64,000 nt of DNA from VXYL01 sp965243175 (GTDB lineage: Bacteria; Pseudomonadota; Gammaproteobacteria; Pseudomonadales; Azotimanducaceae). The stretch lies in contig OZ251532.1 of the NCBI GenBank assembly GCA_965243175.1, forward strand, positions 868,001 through 932,000. Direction: 5' to 3'. Position numbers and translations under genes: made by a program. Positions 1-8,373 of the stretch are shown one piece after another (positions within the stretch are counted from its first letter, which is position 1; each line of letters opens with the position of its first letter). The notes beneath the pieces were generated by a model that worked only from the letters and a program-made list of their open reading frames with translations, did not search any database and had not been told where the DNA came from.

Positions 1-1228
1 TGAACTCCAGTTCCGCGTGCTCGAAAGCGCTGGCCATGCGGGTCGCTTCCGGGCTTCGCAGGCCGCAGTTCGTCGCCACGCGTCGCCAGTTCGCGGTTGC
101 TGCGGCGACTTCGGCGATGGTTGCGCGGGCCGTCGCGTCGTCGAGCTCGAAGTACGGCGCTTGCTCTAGAGCGAGGGACAGAGAGGCATCGGTGTCGTCC
201 AGGTCGATGGCCGTTTGCAGTCGTCGGGGCTGCACGTCCGCTGGCGTGGGATTGAGGTCGTAGGCCGGCGAGAGCGTCCAGCCGCGACCCCGCTGGTGCA
301 GGAAGCCATGGTTGCGGAGGTGGTCGTCGACGTTGGAAATCAGCACGTTGAACACGATCCGCCGCCATAGTGCGCGGATGTCGTCGAGCGGCTGGGCGCC
401 GTGCTGGCGCAGGAAGTCCACGAGTTCCAAGTAGCTTCGCGTCTGGTGGTCCGACGCGCCGAGAGCGGCCATGCCAGAGAGGAATGGGGTGCGCTGGCCC
501 TCGGCCCGGTCGAAGCGGCCAAGGAGCAAGACCGGGTGTTTGGCGACGTTTTCCAACCGGAACGACGGAACGGGGATTCCAGCTTGCCTTGCCAACGTCA
601 GCGCCACCGCCTCCCAACGCACAGTGTCCCATTCGTCGCTGCGCGCTGGGAACTTGGCGATGCGAAGGTGGCCGTCTCCATCGCGCACCGATGCCTTGGG
701 GCGCGCGCCGCCCAGCGATGCGCCTGGCGCCAAGAGCAGCCGCAAAGCCTCTGCGGTTTCGTTGTCGGCCAATACCGCGGCGCTTGCGTCGAGCAGCGCG
801 GGTAGTTGCACCAAAGGTGGAATCGGCGTCACGTCGTCCGGCGCTTGGAATGGGCCGCCTTCGGATTCGGCGAGTCGCAATGCGCCAAGGCGAGCGTTGT
901 CGTTGACCCGCAGCAGAAAGTCCGATTCCGAAAGGGAAGCCCCCGGTGCGCCTGTTCGTCGCAATTGACGGCGCATGAGCATTCGCCCCCAGCGGTCCGG
1001 CGCCGAGTCGCTCAACGGCCCGAACAGCGCCATGCCTTGGGGCGTGTGGTGCGGCGCTTCGTCGAGAGGGAGATCCGGGCCGAGGGCGAAGCCGTCGGGG
1101 CGGGCGAGCCAGGCCGGGGCGTAGCGGAACGTGGCGCTTTCCCTGCCGTGGCGATCGCGCGTCCACAGCTCGCCCACCAACGCGGCCTCCCCAGCCGTGT
1201 CGACGTAGACGTACAGATGCCGGTCCAT
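1..1228 (-). CDS. hipA: HipA-type serine/threonine kinase toxin (3' end beyond window)
   Basis: Type II toxin kinase; characterised HipA phosphorylates an aminoacyl-tRNA synthetase and halts growth until neutralised by HipB. Read on the minus strand from the ATG at 1228, the frame stays open to the window edge, giving about 409 residues, so only a short C-terminal piece is missing compared with the usual 430-440. The N-subdomain is followed by the Gly-rich ATP loop SLGGARPKA (about residue 171), the catalytic loop NVDDHLRN (about 299) and the metal-binding SPAYDLNP (about 320), all intact. It starts 16 bp after the antitoxin stop codon, so the two genes form one operon. The left edge hides the stop codon, so truncation by mutation cannot be excluded. 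Confidence 0.9.
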   Translation of the reverse strand, partial: MDRHLYVYVDTAGEAALVGELWTRDRHGRESATFRYAPAWLARPDGFALGPDLPLDEAPHHTPQGMALFGPLSDSAPDRWGRMLMRRQLRRTGAPGASLSESDFLLRVNDNARLGALRLAESEGGPFQAPDDVTPIPPLVQLPALLDASAAVLADNETAEALRLLLAPGASLGGARPKASVRDGDGHLRIAKFPARSDEWDTVRWEAVALTLARQAGIPVPSFRLENVAKHPVLLLGRFDRAEGQRTPFLSGMAALGASDHQTRSYLELVDFLRQHGAQPLDDIRALWRRIVFNVLISNVDDHLRNHGFLHQRGRGWTLSPAYDLNPTPADVQPRRLQTAIDLDDTDASLSLALEQAPYFELDDATARATIAEVAAATANWRRVATNCGLRSPEATRMASAFEHAELEF

Positions 1229-1244
1229 AGCGGCCGCCCCGAAC

Positions 1245-2087
1245 TCATCGCCACGATTGGCGAACGCGCTGCGGCAGCTGCTCGCTGTCAAGCGTCAGCC
1301 CCGCGTCGTCGTGGCGCGAATCCACGAGTTCCGCTAGGCGGTCGTTCAAGCCGAGGCTGAACAGCACGCGCGCGTAGTTGCCGATGGACGTGCCGGCGTC
1401 GCCTTTCTCGATGTTGGCGAGCGTCGCGCGGCTCACCGAAGCGCGTTCGGCCAGCAAGGCCACGGTGATGCGCCTTCGGCGCCGCGCATCGCGGATGTCG
1501 GCGCCGAGCTTGGCCAAGGCGCGGCGCACGGGAACTGGCGTGCCCGAACCGCGTTCGCTGGCCGCAATCGGTTGCCGGGCAGGCGCTTCGTAGGGAGAGG
1601 GGCGAGTGGATTTGGGGAGGTACAACGGGTGGGCGGGGCATCCCGCTTTCGTCGTCTTCAGCGCCATCGCCGGCCGAATGATGGGCAGCACGGCGGCGTC
1701 CCGGCCCAAGTGCGTACCGTGGTTTCCCCAGGCGGCGACCATGCACGTCGTTGCAGGATGCTGCCGCAGCCAACGCAGCAACTCGTCGTTGCGCTCGCCG
1801 ATGGCATCGGCGCCGTGGCGTCGCAGCTCGGCGGGGTCGGCTGCCCGCAAGGCGAAGAGATTGACGACGGTGAGTTCCCGATACCCCCAGCGGCGTCCGA
1901 AATCCATGCATCGGCGAATGGTGGGATCGTCTTCCGTGGCGGTGGCGGTGGCGGGATTCAGCATCACGAACACCAGCCCCACGTCGCCCCGCGCGGCGAG
2001 CTCGCGATGCAGCCAGTAGCGGTAGCGGCGGGCGCCGACCGCGTACTCCATGCCCATGAGCGCACTGCAATCCATGCCGCGAACCAT
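1245..2087 (-). CDS. DUF1643 domain fused to HipB-like helix-turn-helix antitoxin
   Basis: Two domains in one 280-aa frame. Residues about 10-160 match the DUF1643 family: the motif VMLNPATA, then DDPTIRRCMDFGRRWGY, then VNLFALRAADP. After a Pro-rich linker (about 160-185), residues about 188-280 are a HipB-like Xre helix-turn-helix: LGADIRDARRRRRIT, LAERASVSRATLANIEKG, IGNYARVLFSLGL, and the typical C-terminal LPQRVR. The HTH half is what normally precedes hipA, so this is the likely antitoxin and operon repressor. DUF1643 has no assigned function that I know of. The start at 2087 is the most upstream ATG; ATGs lie a few codons downstream and none has a clear ribosome binding site. I see no stop or frameshift between the domains. 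Confidence 0.85.
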   Translation of the reverse strand: MVRGMDCSALMGMEYAVGARRYRYWLHRELAARGDVGLVFVMLNPATATATEDDPTIRRCMDFGRRWGYRELTVVNLFALRAADPAELRRHGADAIGERNDELLRWLRQHPATTCMVAAWGNHGTHLGRDAAVLPIIRPAMALKTTKAGCPAHPLYLPKSTRPSPYEAPARQPIAASERGSGTPVPVRRALAKLGADIRDARRRRRITVALLAERASVSRATLANIEKGDAGTSIGNYARVLFSLGLNDRLAELVDSRHDDAGLTLDSEQLPQRVRQSWR

Positions 2088-2113
2088 ACCACGTCGGGCT
2101 TGGACGAAGTCAA

Positions 2114-2172
2114 GTTAAGGACTGATATCTCATGCCGTAACGGAGATAGTGCATGATATCTCATGCCTTAAC
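2114..2172. promoter_or_regulatory. Iterated palindromic operator/promoter of the hipBA-type operon
   Basis: Two 19-bp direct repeats, 2123-2141 and 2154-2172, differ at one base and are 31 bp apart (about three helical turns). They overlap inverted repeats: TATCTC (2126-2131) pairs with GAGATA (2143-2148) across 11 bp, and GTTAAGG (2114-2120) mirrors CCTTAAC (2166-2172). The block lies 26 bp upstream of the antitoxin start. HipB family members bind short inverted repeats upstream of their own operon, so autoregulation is the natural reading. Confidence 0.7.
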
Positions 2173-2186
2173 TCTGCGGAGGCCAT

Positions 2187-3365
2187 CTAGCGGACGACCT
2201 TGCGGGAGCGCAGATCCGTGATCTCTTCCGGGCTGTAGCCGGCTTCGCCGAGCACCTCCCGGGTGTGTTCGCCGAGTTCGGGCGAGCAGCGGAAGATGTC
2301 CGCCGGGGTCTCGCCGAAACGCCCCGGCGCCCGCGCCTGGCGCATCGGCCCGGCGATGGGATGCTCGAACTCCCACAGCGCCTCCATGGCCTGCACTTGC
2401 GGATCGTCGATCACCGCGTCGCGGGGGTTGATCTTGGCGAACGGCACCTGCTCGCGTTCGAGCCGCGTGGCCAGGTCGTCGGTGTCGAAACGGGCGTACG
2501 CCTCGTTCAGCGCTTGCTGGAAGCGCTCCGAATCCAGCCCGGTCTGGGTGCGGAAGCGCTCGTCCTCGAACAGGTTCGGCAGCTCCAGAGCGCGGAACAG
2601 GCCCTCCCACTCGGTGGCCTGCACCGGCATCGTGCAGATGTAGCCGTCTTTCGTCTGGCGCACCATGTTGACGTGCGAGCGGTGGCCGGGATGCGGCGTC
2701 TCGTCGCCGACGAAGGTGTAGTTCAGCATGTTGTCCGGCCACAGGAAGAACAGCGCCGCGTCCAGCATCGAGACGTCCACCCGCTGGCCGATGCCGCTGC
2801 GCTCCCGGGCCACCAGCGCGGAGGCGATGGACTGGGCCGCGGTCATGGACGTGATCTTGTCGCAGATCAAGGAGTTGACGAGGATCGGGCGTTCCTGCGC
2901 GGGATCGGCCTGCAGCGAGCCGATGCCGGAGATGGACTGGATGATGGCGTCGTAGACGCGGCGGCCGGCGTAGGGCCCGGCATGGCCGACGCCGTTGATG
3001 GACGCGAACACCAGGCGCGGGTTCAGTTCGCGCAGCGTTTCGTAGTCGAGGCGCAAGCGTTCCATCACCCCGGGCCGGTAGTTCTCCATCACCACGTCCG
3101 CATCCAGAACCAGCTTCTTGAACACCGCCTTGCCCTCGTCCAGCGACAGGTCGATGACGATGGAGCGCTTGTTGCGGTTCATCATGGCGAACGCGCCGCC
3201 AACGCCGTTGCGCTGCGACATGCCGGGATGGCGCATGAAGTCGCCCTGGGGCGACTCCACCTTCACCACGTCCGCGCCCTGGTCGCCGAGGATGGACGCG
3301 GCGATGGGCCCGGAATAGATGGTGGTGAGATCGAGGATGCGGATGCCGTCCAGAGCGCCAGCCAT
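2187..3365 (-). CDS. CaiB/BaiF-family CoA-transferase
   Basis: Class III CoA-transferase of 392 aa, the normal family length. It begins MAGALDGIRILDLTTIYSGP, has the family hallmarks LGDQGADVVKVE and NRNKRSIVIDLS, and the catalytic-Asp region is present at LDLTTIYSG through DLSLDEGKAVFKKLV. Such enzymes move CoA between acids without a free acyl intermediate. Its ATG overlaps the stop codon of the upstream monooxygenase by one base (TGATG), so the two are translationally coupled. The pairing suggests activation of the acid produced after ring or ketone oxidation, but the substrate is not evident. The start was chosen at the coupled ATG; a longer frame upstream is out-of-frame reading of the monooxygenase. 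Confidence 0.85.
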   Translation of the reverse strand: MAGALDGIRILDLTTIYSGPIAASILGDQGADVVKVESPQGDFMRHPGMSQRNGVGGAFAMMNRNKRSIVIDLSLDEGKAVFKKLVLDADVVMENYRPGVMERLRLDYETLRELNPRLVFASINGVGHAGPYAGRRVYDAIIQSISGIGSLQADPAQERPILVNSLICDKITSMTAAQSIASALVARERSGIGQRVDVSMLDAALFFLWPDNMLNYTFVGDETPHPGHRSHVNMVRQTKDGYICTMPVQATEWEGLFRALELPNLFEDERFRTQTGLDSERFQQALNEAYARFDTDDLATRLEREQVPFAKINPRDAVIDDPQVQAMEALWEFEHPIAGPMRQARAPGRFGETPADIFRCSPELGEHTREVLGEAGYSPEEITDLRSRKVVR

Positions 3366-4984
3366 CACTTCGCTCCTTCGGCGAGCGGGCGCAGTTCGAA
3401 GCCTTCGTAGCCGTTCGCGGCGACCGCGTCGCACTTCTCCACGTAGGGCGGAAAGCCGACCAGCGGCATGAACACCTGCGGCTTGCCGGGGATGTTCTTG
3501 CCCAGATACCAGGAGTTGCAGGTGGGGTAGAGGGTCTGCGAGGCGACCGCGTTCACATGCTCCACCCATGCGTCCTCCGCGCTCGAAGTCGCCTCGATGG
3601 AGGCCATGTTGTCGCGCCGCAGGTTCGTCAGGCAGTCGGCGATCCAGTCCACGTGCTGTTCGATGGAGCAGAGCATGTTGGTGAGCACCGACGGGCTGCC
3701 GGGACCGGAAACGAGGAACAGGTTCGGAAAGCCCACCGTGCCGAGGCCGAGGTAGGTGCGCGGCCCGGCGGCCCATTTCTCCTTGAGCGTCTGGCCGCGG
3801 CGGCCACGAATGTCGATGCCGAGCACGGCGCCGGTCATGGCGTCGAAGCCGGTGGCGAAGACGATGGCGTCGAGCGCGTGTTCGGCGCCGCCGGCCACGA
3901 TCCCCTGCGGCGTGATGCGTTCGATGGGGTTGGCGCGGATGTCCACCAAGGCCACGTTGTCGCGGTTGTAGGTTTCGAAGTAGCCGCTGTCGAGACAGGG
4001 GCGCTTGCAGCCGATCACGTTGTCCGGGCACAGCAGTTCGGCGGTGCGCCGGTCCTTCACCGTCTCGCGGATGCGCTGGCGGACGAACTCCGCGGCGGTT
4101 TCGTTGGCGTCGCCGCTGACCAGCAGGTCGTTGTAGGCGCCAAGGAAGCCGAAACCGCCGCGTTGCCAGCGCGTCGCGTAGTTGGCCTCGCGGCGCGTCG
4201 GATCGTCGCTCTCCGCTGCGGCGTCGTTCTGCGGCAGGCGGGAGCCGAAGCCGGCCGGCATCAGCCGATTGTCGGCGCGGAACTCGGGGTATACGGCCTT
4301 GATGTCCGCCACCATGTCGGCGTCAATGGGGCGGTTGCGGGCCGGTATGGAGTAGTTGGGCGTACGCTGGAAGACGGTCAGGTGCTTGGCCTGCTCGGCG
4401 ATGACGGGAATCGCCTGGATCGCCGAAGACCCGGTGCCGACGATGCCGACCCGCTTGCCGCCGAAGTCCACCTCGTGGTGCGGCCAGCGGCCGGTGTGGT
4501 AGGTCTCGCCGGCGAAGCTCTCCCGACCCTCGAACCGCGGCAGGTTCGCCGAGGAGAGGCAGCCGGTGGCCAGAACGCAGAAGCGCGCCGAGACGCGCTC
4601 GCCGGTGTCCGTCTCGACGCGCCAGCGGCTCGCCGCCTCGTCGAACGCCGCTCGGGTGACGCGGGTGTTGAAGGTGACGTCGCGCTTCAGGTCGAAGCGA
4701 TCCGCGACGTGGTCCGCGTAGCGGAGGATTTCCGGCTGCCCGGCGTAGCGCTCCGTCCACTCCCACTCCTGCTGCAGCGCGTCGTCGAAGCTGTAGGAGT
4801 ACTCCATGCTCTCCACGTCGCAGCGCGCTCCTGGGTAGCGGTTCCAGTACCACGTACCCCCAACCCCGTCGCCGACCTCGAAGACGCGCACCGAGAATCC
4901 GGCGCCGCGCAGCCGGTGCAGCATGTAGAGCCCGGCGAATCCGGCGCCCACGACCACCGCGTCGCAGCGTGCTTCCCGCCCCAT
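3365..4984 (-). CDS. Class B flavoprotein (Baeyer-Villiger) monooxygenase
   Basis: FAD/NADPH-dependent monooxygenase of 539 aa, typical of cyclohexanone-monooxygenase-like enzymes that insert oxygen next to a ketone to give an ester or lactone. FAD-binding GAGFAG is at residues 13-18, followed by GGTWYWNRYPGARCDVES. The Baeyer-Villiger fingerprint FAGETYHTGRWP is at about 157-168, and the NADPH Rossmann loop GTGSSA at about 183-188. First gene of a two-gene operon with the CoA-transferase, overlapping by one base. Substrate cannot be read from sequence; cyclic or steroid-like ketones are a family-based guess. Confidence 0.9.
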   Translation of the reverse strand: MGREARCDAVVVGAGFAGLYMLHRLRGAGFSVRVFEVGDGVGGTWYWNRYPGARCDVESMEYSYSFDDALQQEWEWTERYAGQPEILRYADHVADRFDLKRDVTFNTRVTRAAFDEAASRWRVETDTGERVSARFCVLATGCLSSANLPRFEGRESFAGETYHTGRWPHHEVDFGGKRVGIVGTGSSAIQAIPVIAEQAKHLTVFQRTPNYSIPARNRPIDADMVADIKAVYPEFRADNRLMPAGFGSRLPQNDAAAESDDPTRREANYATRWQRGGFGFLGAYNDLLVSGDANETAAEFVRQRIRETVKDRRTAELLCPDNVIGCKRPCLDSGYFETYNRDNVALVDIRANPIERITPQGIVAGGAEHALDAIVFATGFDAMTGAVLGIDIRGRRGQTLKEKWAAGPRTYLGLGTVGFPNLFLVSGPGSPSVLTNMLCSIEQHVDWIADCLTNLRRDNMASIEATSSAEDAWVEHVNAVASQTLYPTCNSWYLGKNIPGKPQVFMPLVGFPPYVEKCDAVAANGYEGFELRPLAEGAK

Positions 4985-5099
4985 CCAGCATCTCCCGAAG
5001 ATGAACCGCGCCGGATTCTAACCCGTGGGCGCGCGGACTCGGCGGGCGCCGTCTCGATCGCCCGACATGGCAGGGCGACTGCATTTTGAAATCCGGCGC

Positions 5100-5264
5100 C
5101 TACTCGTGCCTGCGCACGCCGCGGTTCATGTCGAGCAGGAAGTCGTCGCTGCGCTGCGCGTGGATGAACTTGCGGCGGACGGAGCGCTTGTTGCGATTGC
5201 CCTGTGTCCGGAGGCGCTGAACCCGACGGGCCGTTGACAGGCTGCCGCTGCCGTCCTTAGGCTG
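5100..5264 (-). pseudogene. Possible C-terminal gene remnant upstream of the monooxygenase
   Basis: A 54-codon open stretch on the minus strand ends at TAG (5100-5102) with a protein-like tail, RRKFIHAQRSDDFLLDMNRG followed by VRRHE. There is no ATG, GTG or TTG in frame and a stop codon at 5265-5267 closes it upstream. It could be the leftover C-terminus of a gene that once preceded the monooxygenase. I do not recognise the family. It overlaps the promoter region of the plus-strand redoxin gene. Confidence 0.25.
5234..5263 (+). promoter_or_regulatory. Candidate promoter of the redoxin-TRAP operon
   Basis: TTGACA at 5234-5239 is a perfect -35 hexamer; after 18 bp comes TAGGCT (5258-5263), a weaker -10. 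It lies about 33 bp upstream of the redoxin ATG at 5296, which has an AAGGA-type ribosome binding site at about 5284-5288. Confidence 0.4.
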
Positions 5265-5295
5265 CTAGGTGGTTGCTTGAAGAAGGACGGGCGAC

Positions 5296-5925
5296 ATGAA
5301 GGGTTCGCATGTGGTCGCTTGTGGGGCGATGGCGTTTGCTCTCGCTGCGGGTGCCGGCGACGCATCCGATTACGCGGATGCCTGGGGGCCGGTGGTGGGT
5401 ACGGCGATGCCGGCGATTTCGGCGCTGGACCAGCACGGCGCCGAGCGCGATCTGGGGAACTTGAGCGGCGAGCGCGGCCTCTTGCTGTTCGCCGTGCGCA
5501 GCGCCGATTGGTGACCGTACTGCAAGCGTCAGCTGGTTCAGCTGACACGATGGCAGGACGACTTCGAGGCGATGGGCGTGAAGGTGGCGGCGATGTCCTA
5601 CGATGGCGTGGAGGTGCTGGCGGATTTCGCGGCGGCACAGAACATCACCTACACGCTGCTCTCGGATAAAGGCTCCAAGCACACGGACGCGCTCGGCATC
5701 CGCAACGAGAACTACGCCGCCGGGCACATGGCCTACGGCGTGCCGCATCCGGGCATCCTGTTCGTGGATCCCGCCGGCGTCATTCGCCTGAAACGGGCGG
5801 TGCCGGGGTACCAGACGCGCCCGCCCTTCGAGGAACTGCGCGATGCGGTGGCGGCGTTGTTGGAGGCCCCGGCCGGAGTCCCTCCCTCGGAAGAACCTGC
5901 ACCTGCGGCGAAGGTCGATGGCTGA
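5296..5925 (+). CDS. Selenocysteine-containing redoxin (AhpC/TSA-like), UGA at codon 73
   Basis: The frame opens with a signal peptide (MKGSHVVACGAMAFALAAG) and a redoxin domain, meets TGA at 5512-5514, and continues in the same frame to 5925, for 209 residues in all. Around the TGA the protein reads RSADW-U-PYCKRQL; cysteine-containing redoxins have CPYC here, so UGA replaces exactly the catalytic N-terminal cysteine of the thioredoxin-fold CxxC. Downstream the fold continues normally (VKVAAMSYDG, GVPHPGILFVDPAGVI). A perfect hairpin follows the UGA (separate entry). Likely an exported thiol peroxidase or oxidoreductase reading UGA as selenocysteine. It heads an operon, overlapping the TatT gene by 8 bp. 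Alternative: a nonsense mutation or sequencing error from TGC. No sel genes are in the window. Confidence 0.75.
5528..5546 (+). promoter_or_regulatory. SECIS-like hairpin downstream of the in-frame UGA
   Basis: GTCAGCTG (5528-5535), loop GTT, CAGCTGAC (5539-5546): a perfect 8-bp stem. The loop starts 21 nt after the UGA and its first base is G, both within the range seen for bacterial SECIS elements. Caution: the stem coincides with codons for QLVQL, so part of the symmetry may come from protein sequence. Confidence 0.55.
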
Positions 5926-6793
5926 TCGAATGGCCCGCTTGCCAAGAATTTGCGTTCTGCTCCTGGCCTTCGCGCTAGTGCCAGCAACAAGCGGCTGCGC
6001 CTCGCTGGTCAGCAACATCACGAGCGGGCTGGCCGCCGATCTCTCCAACGCCATTCTGAACAGCGACGACACGGCGGTGATCCGCGATGGCGCGCCCGCG
6101 TACCTCATCATGCTCGATGCGCTCAGCCAGGACGGCGACAACGCGGAGCTGCTGCGCGCTTCGGCGTCCCTGAACAGCGCCTACGCCACGGCGTTCGTCA
6201 CGGACGAAGCGCGGCGCCGGAACTTCACGCAGAAGGCGTTCGGGCTGGCGCAGCGGGCGGCCTGCCTGGACGTGGCCTGGCTGTGCGAAGCGCGGACGCT
6301 GCCGTTCGACGAGTTCGAGCAGCGCGCGGCGTCTCTGCAAGCTGCGGACGTGCCCGCGGCCTACGCTCTTGCAACTGCCTGGGCGGGCTGGATTCAAGCC
6401 CATTCGGACGATTGGAACGCGGTGGCGGACCTTGGCCGCGTCAAGCCCCTCATGGCGCAGGTGCTGGCGCTGGACGAAAGCTACGACAACGCCGGGCCGC
6501 ACCTCTACATGGGCGTCTTCGAGACGTTGCTGCCGGCGGCTCTCGGCGGCAAGCCGGAACTCGGCCGCACCCACTTCGAGCGCGCCATCGAACTGACGGA
6601 CGGTCGCCACCTGCTGGTGAAGGTCTTCTACGCCGAGAGCTACGCGCGCCTCGTCTTCGACCGCGAACTGCACGACCGGCTGCTCGAAGACGTGCTGGCG
6701 GCTTCGCCGGATGCGGACGGTTTGAGGCTGATGAACGCCATTGCGAAGGAGCAGGCGCATGAGTTGCTGGCAAGTGCCGACCGCTATTTCTAG
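5918..6793 (+). CDS. TRAP-transporter-associated TatT-like lipoprotein
   Basis: Protein of 291 aa with a lipoprotein signal (hydrophobic ICVLLLAFALVPATSGC, Cys at about residue 27) and an all-helical body with TPR-like repeats. It matches the T-component (TatT) family, periplasmic outer-membrane-associated proteins that partner TRAP solute-binding proteins. Position immediately before dctP supports this. The ATG at 5918 overlaps the redoxin stop by 8 bp; the ATG at 5930 is an alternative start. Confidence 0.8.
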   Translation: MADRMARLPRICVLLLAFALVPATSGCASLVSNITSGLAADLSNAILNSDDTAVIRDGAPAYLIMLDALSQDGDNAELLRASASLNSAYATAFVTDEARRRNFTQKAFGLAQRAACLDVAWLCEARTLPFDEFEQRAASLQAADVPAAYALATAWAGWIQAHSDDWNAVADLGRVKPLMAQVLALDESYDNAGPHLYMGVFETLLPAALGGKPELGRTHFERAIELTDGRHLLVKVFYAESYARLVFDRELHDRLLEDVLAASPDADGLRLMNAIAKEQAHELLASADRYF

Positions 6794-7835
6794 CAAGGCG
6801 CGGTTTCGGTCGTTCCGGGGGGCGACTCGGCGCTGGCTGCTGCTGGCGGCCATCGCTTTCGTTGCGCCCTTTGCCGCCGCGGCTTCCGAGGCCAAGACCC
6901 TGAAGATCGCCACCGAGTCGCCCGATGGCTCGTCGTGGATGCGGGTGCTGCGGGAAGCGGTTGCGGAAGTGGAAACGGCGACCGAAGGGCGGGTGCTGTT
7001 CACCATCTATCCCGGCGGCTCGCGCGGCGACGACGCGCAGGTGCTGCGCCGCATTCGCAGCCGCGCGCTGCACGGGGGGCTGGTCACCGCGGCGGTCTTC
7101 AACAGCATCTACAAGGACGTGCAGATCTACAACCTGCCGATGGCATTTCGCAGCTTCGACGAAGTGGACGCCGTGCGAGCGGCGATGGATTCGGAACTGC
7201 TGGCCGGGCTGGCGGAGAAGGGCTTTGAATGCTTCGGCATCGCCGAAGTGGGCATGGCCTACGCGATGTCCACGCAACCGGCGCGGACCGTGGCCGATGG
7301 CCGCAAACTCAAGGTCTGGACGCCGCAAGGCGACGTGGCGGCCGCCCGCACCTTGGAAGCGTTTGGCATCGCGCCCATCCCGCTCACCATCGCGGACGTT
7401 CAGAGCGGGCTGCAAACCGGCCTGATCAACACTGTCGCCGCACCGCCCGTTGCCGCCGTTCCCCTGCAATGGCATACGCAGTTGAAGTACGTCGTCGACT
7501 TGCCGCTCATGTACATCTACGGCCTGTTCGTGGTGAAGTCGGACGCGCTGCGCGGCATCGCCGAGGCGGATCTGGCGGTGCTGCGAACCACCATGCGGGC
7601 GGCGGTGGCAAGGGCGGACCGTCTCAACCGTTCGGACCACGATGCGGTCTGGCAAGTGCTGCAAAACCAAGGCATCAAGGTGGTCGTCCCCAGCCCAGCC
7701 GAAGTCGCCGACTGGCGTTCCCACGCCGAGGCCGCGTCGGCGGAGTGGGTGGAGGGCGGCATCGTCGGCAGAGACATCTACGCCTCGCTGACGACGAAGC
7801 TGGCCGAGCTCAGATCCGCAGCGGACGGCGGCTAG
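6759..7835 (+). CDS. dctP: TRAP transporter solute-binding protein DctP
   Basis: Periplasmic substrate-binding subunit, 358 aa. After a signal peptide ending near FAAAASEA, the mature protein starts KTLKIATESPDGSSWMRVLR, the classic DctP opening. The signature region follows as KLKVWTPQGDVAAARTLEAF, and DVQSGLQTGLINTVAAPP forms the ligand-site helix. The start at 6759 was chosen because AAGGAG lies 7 nt upstream; it overlaps the TatT gene by 35 bp. The conserved arginine expected for carboxylate ligands (R in the VW-x-P region of many DctPs) is not obvious, so the ligand may not be a simple dicarboxylate. Confidence 0.88.
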   Translation: MSCWQVPTAISSKARFRSFRGATRRWLLLAAIAFVAPFAAAASEAKTLKIATESPDGSSWMRVLREAVAEVETATEGRVLFTIYPGGSRGDDAQVLRRIRSRALHGGLVTAAVFNSIYKDVQIYNLPMAFRSFDEVDAVRAAMDSELLAGLAEKGFECFGIAEVGMAYAMSTQPARTVADGRKLKVWTPQGDVAAARTLEAFGIAPIPLTIADVQSGLQTGLINTVAAPPVAAVPLQWHTQLKYVVDLPLMYIYGLFVVKSDALRGIAEADLAVLRTTMRAAVARADRLNRSDHDAVWQVLQNQGIKVVVPSPAEVADWRSHAEAASAEWVEGGIVGRDIYASLTTKLAELRSAADGG

Positions 7836-7851
7836 GCGGTTCGTCCTTCGG

Positions 7852-8373
7852 TTGGCCGTGACGAGAGGCGCAAACTTCGCGCAGCGGCTGAGGCGGGGCC
7901 TCGCGCTGGCGGAAACTGGCCTGCTGGTCGCGCTCCTGGGGGTGATGATCGGCGTCGCCGCCTACCAGATCATCGCCCGCAACTTCTTCGGCGGCGGGTT
8001 GGTGTGGGGTTCCGATCTCGTCCAGGTCGCCATGCTGTGGGTGACCATGATCGGTGCCGCCGTGGCCGCTGGCGACAATCGCCACATCCGCATCGACATC
8101 GTGCAGCGCTTCGCCGGGCCGCGCCTGCAAGCGGTGGCGGCGAGAATCACCGCGCTGTTCGCCGCCGCGCTGTGCGGCCTGCTGGCGTGGTACGCCATCG
8201 AGTTCGTGCATTGGGACTTCCTCGACCAAGTGCCGGCGTTCGCCGGCGTGCCGGCCTGGATATGCGAGAGCATCATTCCGGTGGCGGCCTCGCTGATGGC
8301 GCTGCGCTATCTCGGCCATGCCATCTGGCCGCCTGCGGACGACCGCGAATCCTTGCAGGAAGCCAGCCCTTGA
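7852..8373 (+). CDS. dctQ: TRAP transporter small membrane subunit DctQ
   Basis: Four-helix inner-membrane subunit of 173 aa: helices at about 22-42, 55-75, 92-112 and 135-155. The family motif WGSDLVQVAMLWVTMIGAA followed by GDNRHIRIDI is clear. Start is TTG at 7852 or GTG at 7858; neither has a strong ribosome binding site. Its stop overlaps the TTG of dctM. Confidence 0.85.
   Translation: MAVTRGANFAQRLRRGLALAETGLLVALLGVMIGVAAYQIIARNFFGGGLVWGSDLVQVAMLWVTMIGAAVAAGDNRHIRIDIVQRFAGPRLQAVAARITALFAAALCGLLAWYAIEFVHWDFLDQVPAFAGVPAWICESIIPVAASLMALRYLGHAIWPPADDRESLQEASP

Noticed and set aside
2187..4031. A 614-codon frame joining the monooxygenase region and the CoA-transferase
   Set aside because: Its first 220 codons are an out-of-frame reading of the monooxygenase; only the CaiB-like part from 3365 is real.
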